Both the position numbers and the translations under genes were made by a program. Of a stretch of DNA of 64,000 nucleotides, positions 53,291 to 63,859 are shown piece after piece. Each line of letters starts with the position of its first letter. Positions within the stretch are counted from its first letter, which is position 1. Source of the stretch: Eunapius fragilis (taxonomy: Eukaryota; Porifera; Demospongiae; Spongillida; Spongillidae); assembly GCA_963681505.1 (NCBI GenBank), contig OY811971.1, positions 4,371,711-4,435,710 on the forward strand. The letters are read 5' to 3'. The notes below the pieces were generated by a model. It saw nothing but the letters and a program-made list of their open reading frames with translations, had not been told where the DNA came from and did not search any database.

Positions 53291-54426
53291 AGTTGATCTC
53301 CAGGTAACAGTTATCCTGCAGCACATGTGTGGTAGCTTCTGCAAGGATGGTCCTCATAGCAAGGCCTGATGTCTTTTGATGAGTGACTGGTCAAGCAGTG
53401 CTTTGCATAATGCTCAGCCATTCAAGTTGGGGGGGGGGGGGGGGGGGGGGGGGAGGAAGAGGGAGGGAAGCCACGTTATCATGTTACTTCAGCACGTTTT
53501 CGGTGTATTATTTGCATCAACAGCACGACTGAACACACAGTCCCTCGATTTGCATTGCATGGAGTTGAGATGCACGCGTACGCTAAATAGACTAAGCAGA
53601 ACGTTACGTTTCGCAGCAAACTAAATATCCAAAAGCAGAGTTTGGTGTCTCCCTAGTTTTGCGGTGAACGTTGCGGCAAATATCCATGTATCTATGGTTC
53701 AGTTTTAAAAAGTTTACTTAGATAAAAACGAAAATGAATAGTTTGTCCATCCCGCAGCTTGCGCTCTTTTCTGGTACAAAATGCCTTTAAACACGGGCCC
53801 ATTGGCAGTTATAATCCATTTTCACCCTCAATATACAATTCAATAAGTACTGACCAGTACCAGCTAGACACCTCATGGTGGAACACCCCTCCACGCATAT
53901 GACAAAGCCGCCAATCGAGACATAAATTACGATATTCAGAACGTCATGGCCGAACGTCTGGAAAGAGCTGCACCGAAGTATTTGGACACCTGTGCAAAGG
54001 AGTACGTAGCTCGTTTGATTAATGCACATGTACAATACTGCAGAGAATTTGCGAACGTATTTCAATTGCCGTGCCCACTGCGCGTATTTTGAGGGAGGGC
54101 GCACTGATGGTTACCTTCAGCCGGGTCCCCAGACATGCGACTAAGTGTTGATTACATCACAATGTGTTCATGTTGATTACGTATTACATCTTGTTACCTA
54201 TCAATTAACCCGGGGAAAGCAATGACGTTAGTATGCGACTAGTTAATCGCGAATAACCGATTAACCTGAAAATCGGTTGCACACCCTATATTGATGCTTC
54301 AAACCATGATAGTCGTGCCCTGACCAACTCTGGCAGACTCCAGCACCTACCATGTGCTTCGCTTACAACTCTATTTTAAGCGTCAGTGCTGTTGGATCCG
54401 TTGCGATTTATGGTAAGTCACATTCG

Positions 54427-54491
<65 letters not shown>

Positions 54492-54555
54492 GCGTGTGCG
54501 TGTGCGTGTGCGTGTGTGTGCTGCTTTTCAAGTGCTTAGTAATACTTTCCCTTGA
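53291..54555. other. Non-coding stretch
   Basis: A run of about 22 G at 53430-53452, and (GT)n / (GTGTGC)n at 54431-54520 within the probable intron before the Ig exon. No gene recognised. Confidence 0.55.
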
Positions 54556-54559
54556 GCAG

Positions 54560-56186
54560 GTATTCCAGCTGCCGTTGTCCCCGGGGGTACATCTTCAGAC
54601 CAGGTGGTGTTCATTGGACAGCCTCTACAGCTCACCTGTACTGCCACTGGAGCTCCACCCCCAACCTACCCGTGGTTCAAGGACCTCCTCCCCATCTCCT
54701 CTTCCTCCTCGGTCTCTGTGGACGGTGCATCAGGAAGGCTGCACATTGGAACCACTGATGGCTCCCATGCAGGGAGGTACACGTGCAGGGCGACCAATGA
54801 GGTTGCAGGAGTGGGGATAATAGGTGACATCTTAACATCTTCTGACGTCTATATCATAGGTACGTGGCCTGATAGATTTATATAAAAATGGCCCAGGCAA
54901 TTGCAACAGTAACCTTTGTATGACCAGAAAGCTCACACAAATATACACACACACACACACACACACATGACAAATTATTTTCTCATTTTCTCTATACTAA
55001 AAAGTTGGTGATGTAAATTCAAGTAACAGAAAAAAAGCTCCCCTTCTGTATTGTACATGTACATGTATCTATGATTTGGGTATGTGTACTCATGTGTGTG
55101 TTGTCTTTCACAATGGGATGCCTATGGCACAACAGTTGTTAACCTGTATTCTTATTATCAGAGGAGACAAGGATAACACAGTTTGCTCAGAGCAACCTCT
55201 CTGTCATAACTGGGGAGACAGCCACTCTTCCATGTGTGGCCACGTCAGCTGTGGGCACTGAGGTCTCCTACAGGTGGACCAGGAATGGTACCCCTCTCAC
55301 CGTTGGGGGAGGCAGACTGTACTATGTGAACGGCACTGGGACCATTGTCATCAACGAGACAGAGATCGGGGACACGGGCCTGTACCAGTGTGTAGTTGAG
55401 ACCACGCTGCCCAACGTCTCAGCCCCAGTCCTTACCACCAGCTCTATGGTATCAGAAGTGACCGTCACATGTAAGTCACATGACAATACCATCAGGTTAC
55501 CAGTGGATTGGCGCACATTAAAAATGGTGGTTGGGTCATCTTCATACATAAGGCAGGAAGGGGGAGGGGTGATAGTGAAGGTGGGTGGGGCATTGGTTGG
55601 AGAGGGAGGTTAAGACATTGGTCAGGTCAGATGATACATTAAGAGCGTACTGTTGCCTGATACAAGGTGTGTCTTGCCTCTCCCGCCCCCCCGTAGCCAT
55701 TCCAAAGGTGATCAACATTGAGGCCTCAATGGCACGGCAATTCTGGTCAGATGGAGCTGCAATTTTACTGTCACCAGACCGTACCAGTACCTGGTTCAAG
55801 AGATGGTTGCTGGATCCGAAAACTGGACCGACGCTGTCACTATGGTGCCAGGTCAGGATGCCGTCACCATGGCGACGTCAGTTGGACCTACAGCGGGGTC
55901 ATTGCCTGGCTAAGTGGGTACCTCGTGCAGGTGAGGGTGCAGAGGTCAGCTGGCTGGACCAACGGCAGTGTTGTGTCCCCTCACGCTATCACCATGGTGA
56001 CAGTGGCCTCCCTGGTGCCCTTCACTTGGTATGACGTCCAGGTGGTGGCCCTGCAAAATGGCGGCACCTCAGTGGGGAGCAAGGTGTTTGCCGTGATGAC
56101 CCCAACGGCCACACCATGGGAGGCGCCCTCCGTTCTGGTGGCCACGCCCATCAGCTCCTTGGAAACGATGTTAACCTGGGTGGGTG
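54560..56186 (+). CDS. Ig/FN3 receptor fragment, exons 1-3
   Basis: Exon 54560-54859 is an I-set Ig domain (GQPLQLTCTATGAPPPTYPW, then SHAGRYTCRATN). Exon 55162-55470 is a second Ig domain (GETATLPCVATSA, YRWTRNGTPL, IGDTGLYQCVVE). Exon 55697-56186 carries FN3 sequence; its last two thirds read SGYLVQVRVQRSAGW, LVPFTWYDVQVVALQNGG and the start of another FN3 (LETMLTWV). Its first third is open in a different phase (NFTVTRPYQYLVQEM, NWTDAVTMV), so one or two frame breaks occur near 55745 and 55890. The start is not found, and no membrane exon follows because the gene is cut at 56688. Confidence 0.75.
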
Positions 56187-56335
56187 GTAAGCGCAATTTT
56201 AAGTCAACCACCCACACATTCCCTTGTATAGCCATGTGTGGTCACTGGTGTGCCTCCAATAGTTTTCTAGTTTCTTACTTCCTGCTACGTGGAGTAGTAA
56301 CCTTTGACATACACTTCCATTCGTGAATGTTTTTT

Positions 56336-56457
<122 letters not shown>

Positions 56458-56474
56458 ATCTTGTGTCTTCATAG

Positions 56475-56688
56475 CCTATATCAGCATCAGGATCCAATGG
56501 AGTGCTCACAGACTACTCCATCCAATACAGGGAGGCTGGCTCCAACTTGCCCTTCACTGAGGTCTATGTGGGTAGCAACACCACAGTGTTCCACCTCACG
56601 GGCCTCAAACCTCTCTACTCCTATGAGGTGAGGGTGGAAGCCAACACCTCTGCTGGAAGGGGACCATTCTCCAGCGTTGTCACATCAT
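56475..56688 (+). CDS. FN3 exon 4 of the receptor fragment
   Basis: Acceptor tcttcatag, then the second half of an FN3 domain (GVLTDYSIQYREAGS, TVFHLTGLKPLYSYEVRVEA, then NTSAGRGPFSSVVTS) and donor-like CAT/gtaggt. The putative donor overlaps the acceptor of the ALDH1L exon that starts at 56693, so the receptor has no intron or further exon here. Confidence 0.75.
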
Positions 56689-56994
56689 GTAGGTCCTGCC
56701 ATTCTGCACCCAGTTTATTCCCATGGAGGTTATCAACCACCCGAAGCATGGCTCCCTTATCTACCACCCTTCCCTGCTGCCCAAACACAGGGGGCGTCTG
56801 CCATCAACTGGTAAGGGAGAGAGAGGGGATGCTTGTGTGTGTGTGCATGTGTGTGCGCGTACATGTGTGATTTGTACATGTATGTGTTTGCTACAATGCA
56901 CAATGTATTTTAGTATCTGTAGAAGGGCCGATCTATGAATATTGTTGTCTCAAGCATACCCTCCTCACACCCCCACCACTCCTCTTAACGTATG

Positions 56995-57160
56995 TAATCC
57001 TCCTCTCCTCTACCTTCACTTCCTCTCCTCCCCTCTTATGTCCTCCACCTTCACCCTCCCCTCCATCCCCACTCCCTCTCCTCCACCCCCTCTCCATCCC
57101 TCCTCTCCTCACCCCCTCTCCATCCCTCCTCCCCTCCACCCCCTCTCCATATCCTTATTC
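56995..57160. repeat. Pyrimidine-rich repeat in intron
   Basis: ctcctctccatccc-type irregular repeats up to the acceptor at 57170. Confidence 0.85.
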
Positions 57161-57336
57161 TCCACATTAGGACTCTCATGGAGGGTGATTCAAAGGCTGG
57201 CTTCTCGGTGTTTTGGGCCGATGCAGGTCTGGACACCGGGCCCATCCTACTGCAGTGGGAGTGTAGTGTGGACATTAAGGACACCGTGAATACGCTCTAC
57301 ACCAGGTTCCTGTTCCCTGAGGGCGTGAGGGCTATG

Positions 57337-58494
57337 GTGAGTGTGGTGGGGGGTGGATGGAGATGAGGTGTGGATACATGTAATGAGGTGTGATGATGAG
57401 CTGTGGGTAATGAGGTGTGAATGATGATAATGAGGTATGGGTACATGTAATGGGGTGTGATGATGAGCTGTGGGTAATGAGGTGTAGATGATGATGATGA
57501 TGAGTTTGGTGTCCTTCAGTGCATCAGTGTTGGTTGCCATCATGCTGGTAATTAAGGATGACCTTTAGGTCCACCTCAATGGCCTTTACAAACTAGTACT
57601 AACCTCCATGCCTAGCACCTAAGTAAGTATTATTATTTTAGAAGCCCTAGTCCAAAGGTTGACCCTCCAGTCTGCTTTAGCACCTGTACTAATTGACCCA
57701 ACAGGCTGTCCAGGCCATGTCCTGGGATAGCCTGGTACCCAGGCCATGTCCTGAGGTAACCTGGTCCCTTGCTACTTAGTATTCTGTTACAACTGTACTA
57801 AATATGGTGTGAGTACGTTGAGACCTTCCACCTGCTCCTGGTACTTCTAACACACGTGTCCTTACAGACACACACAGCATACATGTACATGCACACACAC
57901 TCACACACATGCACTCATACACACATACAAACACTCACAGCATGCACACACACATATTGCTCATCATACTTCAACACACATGCATTGTATGTCCCTACAG
58001 ACACACACATGTACACACACACACATTTTACTCACTCATCCAAACTATTCCCTTTGTCCTTTTGAGGATTTGATGGTTGCCTGTCCCTTCTGGCGTGCAC
58101 ACACACACACACACACAGGGGGAGGCAGTCAGACTTATTGAGGAGGGATGTATGTGGGTGTGGCCAATGGGCGTGGCTGGTTGATAATGGGTTGTCTGTA
58201 AAGATGACATCAGGATTTCATTGGCAAAAAACCTTGGGGGGAGGGGGGCCAAAGCCAAGTTGATACTTTTTAGAGGGGGTGATTACAAATTGGAATAGTA
58301 AACAAATGTTGTATCCATCACGTGTATATGTACCACCTCATGGTTCATTTATAAAAGATCACTACATAATGTTCATTAGCTGCATTCATTCGAACGATTG
58401 ATAATGCATGAGATTTTAATACTGATGATGTCATGGTGATGATGTCATGGTGATGATGTCATGGGGATGATGTCATGGTGTTGTGTTGTGGCAG
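57337..58494. other. Intronic stretch with simple repeats
   Basis: tgaggtgtgatgatgagctg repeats at 57360-57500, CA-rich DNA at 57868-58120 and tgatgtcatgg repeats at 58430-58480. No exon for the missing ALDH1L middle part could be found. Confidence 0.6.
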
Positions 58495-58620
58495 GTGGTC
58501 ATAACCCAGGTGCAGTTTGATGATGGTCAGATGATACCAGCCTCCAAGTGAGGTCAGAACCAAGCACAGGAGAAGTTGGAGCTGTCGCCTGAAGAGGCAG
58601 TCATAAGGGACAAGCTAAGG

Positions 58621-58667
<47 letters not shown>

Positions 58668-58735
58668 TGTGTGGGTATGTGTGGGTATGTGTGTGTGTAT
58701 GTGTGTGTGTATGCACGTGTGTGTGTACGTGTGTT
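58621..58735. repeat. GT microsatellite at a splice donor
   Basis: The (GT)n run starts with the donor gtatgt itself. Confidence 0.9.
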
Positions 58736-58872
58736 GCATCATTAGGTGTTCATGACTAATTAGTTTTGCAGGTTGGCACCTTTGTTCTGTATTGTTCATC
58801 ACATTACATCATCACATTACATCATCACATTACATCATCACATTATAATTATTTTACACATGTCTACACCCA

Positions 58873-58917
<45 letters not shown>

Positions 58918-59019
58918 ATCAGGACATCTGGTGTAGGATATTGGGGGTGAGCAGCAGTGCCATTAAGAACCACTCTGATTTCTTCAAATGTGGAGCATCG
59001 TCCATGGACGTTACCAGGT

Positions 59020-59245
59020 AGGTGTGGAGGTGTAAGTGTGATGGTGCAGAAGTGTAGGTGTGATGGTGTGGAAGTGTAAGTGTGATGGTGTGGAAGTGTA
59101 GGTGTTGGTGTGGAAGTGTAGGTGTGATGGTGTGGAAGTGCAGGTGTGATGGTGTGGAAGTGTAGGTGTGATGGTGTGGAAGTGTAGGTGTTGGTGTGGA
59201 AGTGTAGGTGTGATGGTGTGGAAGTGTAGGTGTGAAGGCATGAGA
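59020..59245. repeat. 22-bp minisatellite (gtgtgatggtgtggaagtgtag)
   Basis: About ten copies immediately after the exon 58923-59017. Confidence 0.93.
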
Positions 59246-59502
59246 TGCAGATGTGGAGGTGGAAAGGGTGTGTGTATTAAACAGAAAGGATCACCAAGCA
59301 TACTGCAAGAATGTGTCATTTTAATAACTGCGAGAATGTGTCATTTTAATAACTAGATCTTATTACGCCTGTGTGTATGTGCCCCTCCTCTCCAGACTCA
59401 TTGAAGAGGTCAGAGATGCAGCATCAGGTGTTATGCTTGTCAATGATGAGGTTTACATGAGCAGCAGGTAAGGGGTGTGGCTTGAATTATTTTGCGTGTG
59501 TT

Positions 59503-59534
<32 letters not shown>

Positions 59535-59586
59535 TGTGTGTGTTGTGTAACACTGCATGTATGCATATCAGGAACTACGATAGAAG

Positions 59587-59770
59587 TTCCTATATAGGAA
59601 TTGACCCAGGTCGTGAAATCATTAAAAAAAACGCGACCAGCGTATAACTCGCGTACCGAGAAACGGATAGTGTAGCTCTTTGTTGCTATCGATCCAGAAG
59701 GCAAAGACGGTCATTGTAGTGTTTTACTCAAGTCTTCAAATTGTTGGCTTTAAGAGAACAAAAAACTTCG
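59587..59770 (+). repeat. Coding-like repeat, copy 1
   Basis: Translates as a short stretch starting near 59601 with KKTRPAYN and later EGKDG..SVLLKSSN (with one break). It matches the minus-strand frame 62326-62084 (KKTRPASN, EGNNKQFRVCLMSQN). Unknown family. Confidence 0.5.
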
Positions 59771-60124
59771 TGTTTTTCCTCGTCCCCAGGCCAAAACTTC
59801 TCTGTCGTCGTCGTCTTCTAATTCTCGGGTGAGTATAACTCGGAAGAGCGCCAATCATACCAATCGCTTTAGAATAACCTGGAAGGACATCCTCAAGTAT
59901 CAGCAGGGGCGGATGCAGGAATAAAAGGAAGGGGGGGTCCATAATGACGAAAGGAGGCGCGCGCTTTGAGCGCGCGCAAATTTTTTGCTACACACCTCGC
60001 GTGCGCGCGCTCCATACATAATCAACATCAATTGACGCCATTAAGTGGTTCTGGTTTCAATTGTAAATTACATGTAAAATACGTGCTAAACAAACATAAG
60101 GCGCGGCACTGTTGTACCTACATT

Positions 60125-61279
60125 TTATTGTAACAAATTTGGGGGGTGTAACCGCCTCGGATGTTTTTGGATGAAACGTTTCACAATTGCGAAATGGACA
60201 TCATAATGCATGGCCATCAGTGAGAGGGAACTCAATCTTGATTCATTCACCCTGTTCCTCAAATGTGTTTTAATCCTCCTGAAGAGAGAAAATGACCGCT
60301 CCGCCTCAGCACTTGTGATTGGAGGAATATTGCATCCTAGTAGAAGCAATTGTCGAATGTTTGGGAAGGCATCTCCATCACAATGTAAAAGAGATGTCCT
60401 TAAATCACAGACTACATCCTTCTTACATTGCCAATACAGCTTCCACTGTTGCAACTCACTAAGGATAGACTTTAGTGATGGAAGATCCTCCTCAAATTGA
60501 GTTAAGTCAGCCGCAATGCCTTGAATGTTAGCATTATCAACTATTAGCGAGGGGATGATAGAAAATAAACATTGAATGACATGTCTGTTATCCATACTAA
60601 ACCTATCATTTAGTTGCTGCAAAAGTTCATCAATGAATGGTATTAATACCGATCTTTTGTAATACTCTTGTGGGTTTTCTGCTGGGACGTTGGCTCTAAA
60701 CCTTTGAGCTATTGTTCTTGGTGTTTCTTCAACGGATCCAATTGTATCAGCAAGAGTTTGTGTTTGTTTATACAAAACGTCAAAAGTTTCATCAATGTTA
60801 CTACGAAGTGCATGGATATTGGAAATGACCTCATCTATCATTTTTAAAGCAAAATATATGTCCATGTCTCGTTGCTGTAGCTTTGAAGCTAGGCTTTTCA
60901 CATAATCCAGAGTATTTTTCAAAATCACAAATGTCACAACCGTTTTAAAACTTTGCAGTAAGGTGAACATTCCATTAGCTTTTGTAGTTGTTTCAGCATC
61001 CCAACTCCACTCTACAGTTTGTGCCAATTCAGGGTACTCTGCAATATTTACAATAGCACCAAGACAGTACACCACTATTTCATACAATTCAAGGAAAGTC
61101 TCCAAACATGTATGGCGTTCCACCCATCTTGTTTTGCAAAGGCCTGAAAGCTTTTCGTGTCTTGCATTGGGGATATACACTTTTAATACATCAATAAAAA
61201 AGAGCTGTCGTTTAGGTGAACAAGTAAATAAAAAACATTCTCTATGAGAAAGTTGGTGGCATATAGGATTTGAAGGCAA
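60125..61279 (-). CDS. hAT transposase, C-terminal half
   Basis: Frame of 384 codons; native hAT sequence starts at about residue 16 (FLFTCSPKRQLFF). It continues KTRWVERHTCLETFLELYE and a helical insertion, and ends with the hAT dimerisation region (PPITSAEAERSFSLFRRIKT, LRNRVNESRLSSLSLMAMHY). The Glu in AEAERSFS is the expected third catalytic residue. No interruption within. The first ~60 bp belong to the left arm of the hairpin at 61219. The upstream part of the protein is at 62344-62946. Confidence 0.85.
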   Translation of the reverse strand: MPSNPICHQLSHRECFLFTCSPKRQLFFIDVLKVYIPNARHEKLSGLCKTRWVERHTCLETFLELYEIVVYCLGAIVNIAEYPELAQTVEWSWDAETTTKANGMFTLLQSFKTVVTFVILKNTLDYVKSLASKLQQRDMDIYFALKMIDEVISNIHALRSNIDETFDVLYKQTQTLADTIGSVEETPRTIAQRFRANVPAENPQEYYKRSVLIPFIDELLQQLNDRFSMDNRHVIQCLFSIIPSLIVDNANIQGIAADLTQFEEDLPSLKSILSELQQWKLYWQCKKDVVCDLRTSLLHCDGDAFPNIRQLLLLGCNIPPITSAEAERSFSLFRRIKTHLRNRVNESRLSSLSLMAMHYDVHFAIVKRFIQKHPRRLHPPNLLQ

Positions 61280-61513
61280 TGGTGGTGTAAAAAGGAAGGA
61301 AACAAGGGTCTAATAATAAGGGAAAATGGAATAGTCCTATATTTAGCACACAAACAACATACTATATCCTACATATAGAAATGTGCTAAATATAGGACTA
61401 TTCCATTTTCCCTTATTATTAGACCCTTGTTTTCTTCCTTTTTACACCACCATTGCCTTCAAATCCTATATGCCACCAACTTTCTCATAGAGAATGTTTT
61501 TTATTTACTTGTT
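61219..61513. repeat. Near-perfect hairpin with 132-bp arms
   Basis: Arms 61219-61350 and 61382-61513 are inverse copies with a single difference and a 31-bp loop. The left arm overlaps the coding frame of the hAT element, so the right arm is an inverted duplicate of hAT and adjacent sequence. Confidence 0.97.
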
Positions 61514-62343
61514 TCATTGATTTTTATGCATACCCGATTATGAGCCGTATAGCATGTTAAGTAATCCATCGTGATATGAGAGGGAGGTTGTAAAGGTACG
61601 ACATACCTTTGAGTGACCTTAACTCTTTTCGCCGAGCGAGATGCACGTTCAGGACTGTGGCAATATCGCTGTCTTTTTTCAGGATCTGTACCTTGCACGT
61701 GAAGGCATTTTGAAAAAAAAAAAAAAAAAACTACTTCACTAAGTTACAAAGAGCGTCAAACTTACAACGATCGAATAACAAGAATGATTATAGTACGCAC
61801 GTGCACGTTATTATAACCGCCACAGTTAATTACCACTACGTGTAGTGCCCAGACCATACACATTTGATTACATGATGTATACTGCAGTACTTCGTATAAA
61901 GAGCGAAGTAGGACCTATCCGAGTCTTGTCAGTGCAGTAAGCTTAACTATACGTGATTTGCTAGCACAACCACCGATATATGTCATGTAGCCTCGAGACG
62001 TTTTGACCACAGAAGCGAGAATGCCAACGAATTCTGAAGCCATTGGTGTAATTTTCATTTCTAAAAAGCGTTCCTATCCCGAGTTATGCGTGGTCAAGAA
62101 CAAGAACAAGAACAAGAAGAAGAACGAGAAATACGTGGGACTGGGTACGAGTTTCGAAAATTGTTTTGTTCTCTACAACCACGCGGTTTTGTGACATCAA
62201 ACAAACACGAAACTGCTTGTTGTTGCCTTCTTGTACGACGACGATAACAAGGTAAGCCATCCGCTCGTCGGGAGTCTTGTTAGAAGCGGGTCGCGTTTTT
62301 TTAATGACATTCATAATCGGGGTCAAATCCTATATGAGAGTTA
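61514..62343. other. Insertion separating the two hAT coding blocks
   Basis: Not hAT-like. Contains a run of about 18 A near 61712 and the minus-strand coding-like repeat 62326-62084. The hAT frame stops at 62344 and resumes at about 61230. Confidence 0.65.
62084..62326 (-). CDS. Unrecognised 80-codon ORF, copy 2 of a repeat
   Basis: Starts MTPIMNVIKKTRPASN, continues PDERMAYLVIVVVQEGNNKQ and ends in a Leu/Val-rich (LVLVL) stretch coded by a gttctt repeat. Similar to 59587-59770 in the opposite orientation. I do not recognise the family; it may be the first exon of a gene or part of another element. Confidence 0.4.
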   Translation of the reverse strand: MTPIMNVIKKTRPASNKTPDERMAYLVIVVVQEGNNKQFRVCLMSQNRVVVENKTIFETRTQSHVFLVLLLVLVLVLDHA

Positions 62344-62946
62344 CTAACGTAACTCTCGATAATCAAAGAATAGAAATACTTCATTTATAAGACCAATTAT
62401 GTTCCTAATATCTTGTAATTTGGAACTTGATGCAATGGCGAGATTCAAAACATGTGAATGGCAATGTATGTAATGAGCATGTGTATTTGTCTCTGCCTTG
62501 ACATACGCTTGTGCACCAAGGCGAGGGGAAGACATAGCAGATGCACCATCATAAGCTTGCCCCCTTAAATAACTTAGGTCCAAATTATTAGATCGTAGGA
62601 CATCGACTATAACTTTCCCAAGTGCCTCACCAGTGGTTCTTTCTAAGTGGCGAAAATCTAACAAAACTTCGTTGATTAAAGCAGCTTTGTTCCTTGTATC
62701 CACATAGCGAATGCAAACGCTAAGAACTTCTTTATTGTCAAATTTATCATGTACTTCATCAGTAATTACAGAAAAAAACTTAGTATTCCCTGTGCAAAAT
62801 GGTTCAGTTAAGTTCTCCTTCATTACTTCCCCAAGAACTGATATAATTTCTTCCTGAATGGTTTTTGATGTATATTTTGCATTTTTCTTTGCTGATATTA
62901 AATGGTCTTTTAAAATGTTATCAGTTTTTGCCTGGTGCTCTAACAA
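62344..62946 (-). CDS. hAT transposase, central part (DUF4371-type)
   Basis: 200 codons: SVITDEVHDKFDNKEVLSVC holds the first catalytic Asp block; LDLSYLRGQAYDGASAMSS the second; HYIHCHSHVLNLAIASSSK the Cys/His block. All three are standard for the DUF4371 hAT group. The phase is continuous with NNHHIVLLGRQGLPLRGHRD just upstream (63056-62947), which is out of phase with the finger ORF. The last residues (after NEVFLFF) are not hAT-like; the insertion begins here. Confidence 0.85.
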   Translation of the reverse strand: MLEHQAKTDNILKDHLISAKKNAKYTSKTIQEEIISVLGEVMKENLTEPFCTGNTKFFSVITDEVHDKFDNKEVLSVCIRYVDTRNKAALINEVLLDFRHLERTTGEALGKVIVDVLRSNNLDLSYLRGQAYDGASAMSSPRLGAQAYVKAETNTHAHYIHCHSHVLNLAIASSSKLQDIRNIIGLINEVFLFFDYRELR

Positions 62947-63044
62947 AGCAATAGAGTTGCCCTTGTTAACATCCTGAAGAAGCGAGAAGTCTACACAATC
63001 ATCTCTGTGTCCTCTTAGTGGCAGACCTTGTCTTCCAAGTAAAA

Positions 63045-63458
63045 CTATATGGTGGTTATTACTTTTTCTAGAACATGTAGGTTATTTTGACACTGTTCAT
63101 TTGAGCATTTTTCGATTATATTATCAACACGAAGAGTAGGATTTTCATAGGTAGTGATGAATGAATTTGCCAGCACCGTTGCATTTATGTGGTATTCAGC
63201 CTTTTCATGTGTTGGAAGAGTACCATCAGTTCCAAGTGCCCTTTTCAGGTTCATCATTGGTTTTGTAACCAACACTCCCAGATTTCCACCTATTTGACCT
63301 CCTCTGGTGGAAACTGATTTCCCAAACAGAACACAAAATTTGCAAAAGCCACCAGGCATAGATGGGCTGTAGACAAGCCAGTGATATTGGTCTAACCATT
63401 TCATTTGGAATCTTAATTTTTTTGTTTTTTTCCCAACTTTTACTTCCTCTGATAGCAT
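63045..63458 (-). CDS. hAT transposase, N-terminal TTF-type finger
   Basis: 137 codons: LRFQMKWLDQYHWLVYSPSM followed by GGFCKFCVLFGKS, the Cys pair and context of the TTF-type zinc finger found in ZMYM/hAT proteins, then a helical part (HEKAEYHINATVLANSF) and EKCSNEQCQNN. The frame is lost at the A-run near 63063-63067. Upstream phase-continuous sequence (YYYLKNHFIP) shows that the ATG at 63458 is internal. Confidence 0.8.
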   Translation of the reverse strand: MLSEEVKVGKKTKKLRFQMKWLDQYHWLVYSPSMPGGFCKFCVLFGKSVSTRGGQIGGNLGVLVTKPMMNLKRALGTDGTLPTHEKAEYHINATVLANSFITTYENPTLRVDNIIEKCSNEQCQNNLHVLEKVITTI

Positions 63459-63469
63459 TTGATCCTGGC

Positions 63470-63859
63470 TGGATGGTATAAAATGATTTTTTAAATAGTA
63501 ATATTTTTACACATCAGACAAGCCTGAGAGGGAAACATCACCAGTTACAACAAGGGAAATATCATAGCACTCTGTTGACTTAACAATTGCATCTGTCACG
63601 CCTTTCCCAGACAGTGAGGTGCCGCCAACAGACAGTGGGGAATCAGCTGTCAAAACAAAGATTGTAGAGGTGCAAAAAGAGAGGAATCAGCTGTCAAAAC
63701 AGAATCATTATCTGTTAATGCAGGTGCAAGAATCTCTGCCTGGTCTTTGTTGCACAAAGCTATTCCTGACATAGATGTAGGTGATGCTGACAGACTTGTA
63801 GGTGATGCTGACAGACTTGGCTGGTTATACACTGTTGCAGAAAGATCATTGGATTGCAT
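63470..63859 (-). CDS. hAT transposase, leader region
   Basis: The frame 63859-63650 and the following sequence in another phase are Ser/Thr-rich and unstructured, with a duplicated LSASPTS unit (21 bp repeated at 63776-63818). Such leaders precede the TTF finger in this hAT group. At least two breaks. Confidence 0.5.

Larger units (their letters stand above)
56693..59467 (+). pseudogene. 10-formyltetrahydrofolate dehydrogenase (ALDH1L) fragment
   Basis: Exons 56693-56810, 57171-57336, 58495-58620, 58923-59017 and 59396-59467. The first two encode the formyltransferase core: [61 protein letters not shown]. The third holds VQFDDGQMIPASK; the last two form the carrier-protein domain with DFFKCGASSMDVTR, whose Ser in GASS is the likely phosphopantetheine site. 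The enzyme converts 10-formyl-THF to THF and CO2 in the cytosol. Missing: the first ~100 residues, exons between 57336 and 58495, and the whole aldehyde dehydrogenase part. TGA at 58549-58551 is in frame, and one G is missing from the G-run near 56790. Broken gene fragment. Confidence 0.82.

Noticed and set aside
52581..53357. 258- and 251-codon Pro/Ser/Thr ORFs
   Set aside because: Minisatellite of a 26-bp unit, open in more than one frame.
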